Source: Circinella umbellata (lineage: Eukaryota > Mucoromycota > Mucoromycetes > Mucorales > Lichtheimiaceae). From it: 64,000 nucleotides of DNA. The translations under genes were made by a program, and so were the position numbers. The stretch spans positions 62,001 through 126,000 of the forward strand of contig JAIWNF010000028.1 of the NCBI GenBank assembly GCA_025093555.1. Reading direction: 5' to 3'. Numbering within the stretch: the stretch's first letter is position 1; each line of letters starts with the position of its first letter. Shown here in pieces: positions 57,629 to 64,000 of the stretch. The notes under the pieces were generated by a model, which made no database searches, was not told the origin of the DNA, and saw only the letters and a list, made by a program, of their open reading frames with translations.

Positions 57629-60543
57629 ATGGACAACTCTGTACCAGAATTTGCAAAAAGTGTCTATTCAGCTATAAGAGACGGCATTCAACAAACTCGT
57701 GGATTACGTTCAGCTTATTCACGAATGGACCAAGAATCCGATGACGAAGACGAAAGAGGAATGTCCCATAGTCTTTTTTATTCTATTCACCAGGATCAAA
57801 TTGGTGAAGAAAGTATTCCATTGACTGAATCACATGCGTATTCTGATCGAAGTCAACTCATGTTTGAACAAGAAGAAGAAGAAGAAGAAGACGATAATGA
57901 TATAGACCAACGTAATAAACAATATGGAATACATTATTCAGAATATGAAGAATGTCCAGTAAGTATATTCTTTATTATTTTCTTGACAACCTTTATTATT
58001 AATAGTATGCTACCAAAATAATAATAATATTATAGAAACCTTCGGCTATTTATCTGGAAGCACCTCCTGCTACTGATACAAATATAATGAGTGCTGGACC
58101 GTCAGCTCTACCGAATCCAAAATCTTTATCAGAATCATTATTACCAACGGTGTCTGCAGTAAGTTGTTTAGATAAAAGAAGAAATTTAAACTTTTCTATT
58201 TTATTTTTGTGAGTGCTGCATATAATAATAATAGTTCCGTACTTTTTATTTTATTAGATTCCCCAAGGAATTACAGCTGTAAAAACCGAACGAAAATTAC
58301 GCGATCCATTTTTCGCAGCACTTTATTGTCTTTCACTATTTATATTTATTGTTTCTGGTTTTATTATCATGTTGACTACAAATGTGAGTCCTTTTTCTTC
58401 TTGATATAAGCATACACATATATATATATACCCTCTCTTTCTAATTTTTGCTTTTACTGATATGATATGAATTATTCTTCTCGCCCCCTCCCCAAACGTC
58501 TACTGTTAGAGTCACTCTATAGAGAAACATGCACGTGGCACTACGTTTAAAACTATCTCTGATAGTGCTGGTAACTTAATTTTATATACATATATATATA
58601 TTTATTGAGTCACCAGTGTGACACGATGACATACCCATTACTATGTATTAATATTTTCTATTAGGAATTATGGCCATTATGGTAACTTCAGCACTTGTAT
58701 GTGGAACGATATGGATATACATTCTTCGAACATTTACAAAGGTAAGAAGAAAAGAAAAAGGACATTGATATGCATAGTTACTAAAGTAAAGTAAAACTTG
58801 ATTAATGTTATATCAATATAGCCTATAGTTTGGATAACTGTCGTAATAGTTCCAGTATCATTACTTGGAATTTTTATATGGACAATTATAGAATCACGTC
58901 AACTACCAAACATCGATGGAGGGTAAATGATGATAGAATATTCAGGGGGGGGGATTGATGGGTTTAATGAGATAGCAAAAACTCATGATTATACTAAAAA
59001 GGGAAAAATAACAACAGAAGTTTATTACTGATCACATGAATTATTTTTTCTTTAATGATAATAGTCTTACTGCTCTATCGTTCTTACCGTTATTATCTGG
59101 TCTTGTCTTTTTAAAAATGATTCACGGTAGTAAACAGCAAATTAATAAGACGATTGCTGTGTTAGAGGTAAGAGCAAGAACAAGTAAAGTAGATTGAATA
59201 TAAATATGTATATTAAATATGTTTCAAAATGATTATATCTAGTTGGCTTGTGACGTATTACATTATAATCCTGGTATATTTGTGATTTCCATTTTATTAT
59301 TAGTAGTTTTTATTTTGTTTACAGCAATATGGATGGTGTTATTTAATCGTTTATGGTTGATTGGATATTTGGATTCTGGATCTACTGGTAAGAAATTCTC
59401 TTTTTGTTGTTATTGTTGTTATATTTTGATATATCTAATATTATATATTCTATATGACATATACATAGCATGGGTTGTAAGTGATAATGCTTATTTCCTG
59501 GCCGTATTTTATATTTTTGTGTATTTGTGGACAGCTGCTATTCTTAGTAACATGCAAAGGTATACCATTGTACTTTTTTTTTTTGACCCAAAAAGGTTAT
59601 TTTATTAACTATATGTATAAATGAAAATATACAGATTTGCATTATCTGCAGTAACAGCTCAATGGTACTTCCATCGTCATGAACCAGCTAAATCACATCA
59701 AGATAAAGCATGGAAAAGTGCATTGGTTCGAGCTGCATCTTCTTCCCTTGGTACAATTGTACTTGGAAGTCTTATTTTATCAATTGTACAAAGTTTACAA
59801 CTAGTTGCTCAATATATTCGAAAGGTAGTAACAAAAACAAAAAAAGGGAACATACATGTTCAATGAGATAAAAAGACTAACATGTTTAGAAAATATGGGA
59901 ATAATATTTTTAGAACTTTAAACAAAGTTGGCCATTGATGGGTATTGTTTCATTGATTTTGGGATATATTGAGGGATTGATCAGTCAAATCAATCATTAT
60001 ACTATTAGTTTGGCGGGAATTACAGGCGAAAGTTTTTATAGTTCTGCAAAGTCAAGCACCAAAATCTTTAGAAGAAATCTATTATCAGGCTTGTTAGGAG
60101 GTATATATATATATCAAATAATATAAAAGATGTTATTTTTATACTGATAATAATTCCTTCATTTACTCATAATAATAATAATAGACTTGTTAACGAAAAC
60201 AATACTTTATATTGGTTCTTTGGTGGTTGCCCTTTCATCTGGTTTCGCAGTATATATTTTTGCAACACATAATTTACGGTCGTCTCACGGATTTATTGTG
60301 GGTGTTTTGGCTACTGTTGTACCTTTATATGTATCACGGTTTTTTTCATATACTATGATGAGCATGTAAGTAATACATGAGCTTATTGAGAAGTTAAACT
60401 TATGTTTTGTTACTTGTTACTAATTCTATGCTGATATTTATTCTTTTAGTGTCGATGCTACATTTCTTTGTTATGCGATTGACCTTGATACAGGCATGGT
60501 TCATATGTCTGCTGCACATGATATTTTTTCAGGATTTGATTAA
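57629..60543 (+). CDS. PNS1: Choline-transporter-like protein (Pns1/CTL/SLC44 family)
   Basis: Thirteen exons (57629-57958, 58036-58158, 58258-58383, 58510-58570, 58665-58741, 58822-58922, 59065-59167, 59243-59387, 59469-59559, 59635-59824, 59914-60100, 60185-60365, 60450-60543) give 602 residues. An acidic, hydrophilic N-terminus of ~190 residues is followed by about ten membrane spans. Family markers include RDPFFAALYCLSLFIF before span 1, VTAQWYFHRHEPAKSHQD (the conserved WYF region), FARTxL-like SALVRAASSSLGTIVLGSL, and the C-terminal CYAIDLDTGMVHMSAAHDIF. Yeast Pns1 is a plasma-membrane protein of uncertain substrate; animal CTL proteins move choline. Every intron keeps frame, which strongly supports the model. 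Convergent with the P5B gene (665 bp between stops). Confidence 0.92.
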
Positions 60544-61208
60544 AAAAAACACAACATACAATCACTTACATTTACATCATTATCATCATATCTTATAATC
60601 ATTCACCCTTAGTATCATCACTATTATAATGATATAATATATATATATATCCAATTTATGCCTCTCATTCTTTCCTCTGTATTATTTTTTTTAACGAAGA
60701 CGTCATTTACCTTTCTTTTCTTTTCTTTTCCTCTCCTCCCTCTATTGATCTTTTTTTTACACCTCATACATTATATTCATATATACACACTCTTGTTTTT
60801 TTATGAGCAATAGTGTACATGTAGTCTATGATTTTTATCCTTGGAAAAATATATTATTTACATATTTACTATTACACACATATAATTTTCTCTATTCGAG
60901 TTGGATTTTTAGCATATAATATTCTTATAAAATTGCACACAACATCTAAACCATCATTTCAAAATATATTATATATGAATATAAAAATAACATTTAATAT
61001 AAAACAACAAAAGGTAAAATAAAAGATTTGCTAAGTACATATCTACATATTTATAGAGAGAGAGAGAGAGGGAGAGGAGAGAATAGTAAAATAAGAAAAT
61101 ATATGTAAAAATAAATATTGATAATAATTAAGGTAAAGGTAAATAGTAGAATTTTTTTTTGGTTGGTTGGTGTAAAATTATAATGGTAAAGTTAATTATA
61201 AATATAGA
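60544..61208. other. Intergenic between convergent CTL and P5B genes
   Basis: 3' regions of two genes; contains a TA run (60639-60650), T/C-rich runs at 60660-60750 and a (GA)n stretch near 61058-61080. No gene seen. Confidence 0.45.
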
Positions 61209-64000
61209 TTATCGAGTAATCTTCAAACGTTTAACAGGGTATTTCTTAGATAACCATTTACGAACAGGACCCAATACAAAAATGCGTTCATAAATAAGAC
61301 AAGCAACTACATTGCCCATACAAATACCCCAGAGTTTCCAACGGAAATCCCATGGCATGACATTATGACCTTGTGGTGTATTAAATTGTTCGATATAAGT
61401 AGGAGGTACTGAGAAGTTAAATTGTTCCAAGACTTCCTTGGTACCGCAATTAATACGGAACAAACAGCCAAATTGATTAGGTTCACCAATCATCCAGTAA
61501 GAAACGATAGCCAAATACAAGGCCCAAAGGAAGATTAATGGATAATTCTTGTAAATAGGTTGGCGGAATTTGTGACCAAAACTGAAGACTGCAGCATTAT
61601 TGATGAACATGAACAAACAAATCAAAGCAAGTAATTCACCTTCATAGTTATCAGCCAATAACCACCATTTAGAAAGATCAGCAGCATTACTATCAAACTC
61701 ATGGCAACGGAAAAATTCTATTATAAAATTAATAAAAGAGAAAAACATAAGTTAATGTTTATACAAAGTAGTTTTTTTTTCTTTTGCTTTCTCCTTCTCT
61801 TTCATTAACTTACCTTGACTGTAAAGGAACTTGAAAGTGCCACTCAAGAACATCCAATTAATGGCACAAAGACCCAAACAAGAAGCCATGGTTTGAGGAC
61901 CCAAAAGTCGAGCAGTTGGACGTTCCTCATTTAATCTATCAGCGGCCTTTGATTGAGTGACAGCCCATGTCAAAAACACGGTGATAAACACATCAATAGC
62001 AATCCAAACATATTGAGACATTGTGACAGAAAAATAGAAAGTAAAAATCTTCATCATCATCATGACTTGGCCGTACACTGTTATTACACGAAAATAGTAA
62101 AGAATTAGCAAATGAAAAAAATAGTCTGTTATGTTTTTCTATATATGCTATACTAGAAAAAAAAACTTACTGATAAGATATTTGTAACCGGTAATAGAGG
62201 TAGCAAGAGCAGCACGGCCTTGAAGAAGCAATTCGACACAAGATCGGACACTACGAACACTGGTGCTGAAGGGGGATACAATAGAAGCTTCGGCATCAGA
62301 CATAGCAATACCAACGTGAGCAGCACGCAAAGCACCACAATCGTTACCACCATCACCAGTCATGGCAGTAATACCACGTTCCATATGAAGTTGTACACAT
62401 TGAACCTTTCCAGTAGGAGTCATACGAGCAAACACACGAATATCTAACAAGTACTTGCGAATCAAATCATTCTCAACTAACCATTGGAAGGCTTTACCAG
62501 TAACAGCCAATTCAACAGGAGTGTGCTCCTTGTTCAAAAGTGCATCATCCACGTTGACATCAGGGAAAGTTTCTGCCTCATCTACATCTTGCCAAATAAT
62601 ACGGTTTGTACCCTTATCCAAATCACCAAGTAAAATACGACTGTTTGGTAAAGCCATACCACATTGACGAGCAATAAAGACACCAGTCAAAGCAGTGTCA
62701 CCAGTAATCATGATAGTACGAGTAGCACCATTCTTGAGTTCGGCAATGTTTTCAGTAGTATCTTCCTTCAATTGATTCTTAAAAATAATAAGACCCATAA
62801 AATGAATTTCTTCTTCCATTTGATCACGTGTCCAGTTTTGGAATGCTTCAATACCACCAATTTGCTCCAAGTCAATTTCCCGATGAGCCAAGGCAAGAAC
62901 ATAACAACCTTCACGAGCAAGGTCAGAAGTAGTTTTGTCATAATCAGCAGGGATCGATTGGCTACTAGATAAATCCTTAATCTTTTCATAAGCACCCTTG
63001 ACGAAGATATGAACCTTATTAGTATGAGTATCTAAGACAGCGACGGACATGGACATACGGGCGTGGACAAATTCGAAGCGTTTCAAAACATGAACAGGGA
63101 CCTTAATATCAGCGGCTTCAGGTGGAGTCAAAGTGTCAACAACATCATCGCCAGATTTTTCAAGTTTCCAGTTTGATGAACGGAACATTTCGATATCGAC
63201 AGGATTGCCAATGAATTGGCCATTTAAAGTAGTAACAGCGTGACACGTAGCGAGACCAATTTGCATGACACGAGGAACTTTGTCAACAGTATCGGCATGG
63301 ACGCCAAAAGAAGGTGTACCCAATTTACCCTTGTTGGTTTGAGCCTCAATGACATTATCAAGATCAGCAATAGGTTGAGCACCAAAAAAGTCAAGACCTT
63401 CACGGGTCAAAGTACCAGTCTTATCAAAACAGAACAATTGGACTTTACCAGCCATCAAAATACGTGGAAGATCGACACAGAAAATATTCTTATTACGAAG
63501 TTGGCCAGAAGAGACAGATTGACCAATAACCAAAGCAGCAGGGAGTAAGGGAGAAATCAATTGAGCAATAGCAAACATAGCATACAACCAGGCACTAGTA
63601 CCCGTAGCATAAAGCCAGATGGCCAAACCGAGACAGATAACACCACAGCATAAGAGAATCAAAATGGTAATCTTAATTTGTTCATTGAAAATAAAGGAAA
63701 CTGGTGAAGGGAAAAGAATCTTTTTGACTAATTCACCTTTGTCAGTACCAGTACCAGTTTGTGTGGCCAAAGCAGTGACACGACCTCCTTGTTCAGTTGG
63801 CTGAGCTTGCGAAACGGTGGTGCCACAGAAGATCGTACAGATCTTACTAGCACCCATACGGTCATACATAGTATGATCATCCGTGCGAAGAGGGAATTTA
63901 CGGATAGGGAGAGGCTCACCAGTCAATGAAGATTCATCAACAACAACGTTTCCACTAAGAACAACGGCATCACAAGGTACGACTTTACCATCATCCACTT
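61209..64000 (-). CDS. P5B-type ATPase (ATP13A/Ypk9-like), 5' end outside window
   Basis: The window holds the last exons 62171-64000, 61814-62077 and 61209-61717, about 866 residues, coming in from beyond the right edge. Motifs in order: DESSLTGEPLPI (actuator TGE), CFDKTGTLTREGLDFFGAQP (phosphorylated Asp), VKGAYEKI (nucleotide-binding KGA), MITGDTALTGVFIARQCGM, MTGDGGNDCGALRAAHVGIA (hinge), then six membrane segments. The GTDKGELVKKILFP and GDGGNDCGALRAAHVGIAMSDAEAS forms fit P5B, the endolysosomal/vacuolar polyamine-exporting branch (human ATP13A2, yeast Ypk9). In the fourth membrane helix the usual P5B PPALP reads SPLLP. The enzyme would use ATP to move polyamine or an unknown substrate out of the vacuole; the substrate is inferred. 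The C-terminal exon boundaries fall in phase. Confidence 0.9.

Noticed and set aside
1..64000. tRNA, rRNA, CRISPR or LTR-retrotransposon
   Set aside because: Looked for tRNA box-B cores, rRNA motifs, regular repeats and paired long repeats by eye; none convincing. A computed scan could still find a diverged tRNA.

Overview
The window reads as nuclear DNA of a filamentous fungus of the Mucoromycota, most likely Mucorales. It is AT-rich, its genes are cut by many short GT-AG introns (about 50-300 nt), and its proteins are typical fungal families: class I/II-type chitin synthase, Lcl3 nuclease, Trm6, vacuolar Avt3/4-type transporter, Pns1/CTL transporter and P5-type ATPase. I named no species. 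All gene models below were assembled by eye: splice sites were placed so that reading frames join and family motifs continue. Twenty-one intact or window-truncated protein genes are proposed, plus one 80-residue candidate and several decayed fragments.

Layout. 0-8 kb: GH31 alpha-xylosidase/glucosidase (+), LCL3-like nuclease (+), intronless GT2 polysaccharide synthase (+), TOE1-like deadenylase (+), and the five-exon LSM5 gene (-). 8-24 kb: a minus-strand series of vacuolar amino-acid transporter, glutathione S-transferase, a broken GST copy fused to a retroelement-like remnant, TFIIS, a Myb/SANT protein and a double DUF8032-type protein. 25.8-35 kb: secreted PEBP-like protein (-), Lines (LINS1) homologue (+), tiny membrane protein (-), JTB homologue (+) and alpha/beta hydrolase (-). 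34.7-40.1 kb: a gene-poor AT-rich stretch holding one hidden spliced 80-residue candidate. 40-64 kb: MHYT sensor (+), chitin synthase (-) back to back with an EXD2-type HNH protein (+), secreted L-amino-acid oxidase (+), TRM6 (+), choline-transporter-like protein (+), and the 3' two-thirds of a P5B ATPase gene (-) running off the right edge.

Most genes are unrelated housekeeping functions: RNA decay and splicing (TOE1, LSM5), tRNA modification (TRM6), transcription (TFIIS, Myb, DUF8032), wall and capsule polysaccharide synthesis (chitin synthase, GT2) and vacuolar or endomembrane transport (AVT, CTL, P5B). I see no biosynthetic cluster, CRISPR array, rRNA or convincing tRNA. The items most worth a second look are the stand-alone EXD2-type HNH protein, the fungal Lines and JTB homologues (JTB with a GC-AG intron), the altered P5B hallmark motif, the hidden 80-residue gene in the desert and the GST/retroelement wreck.
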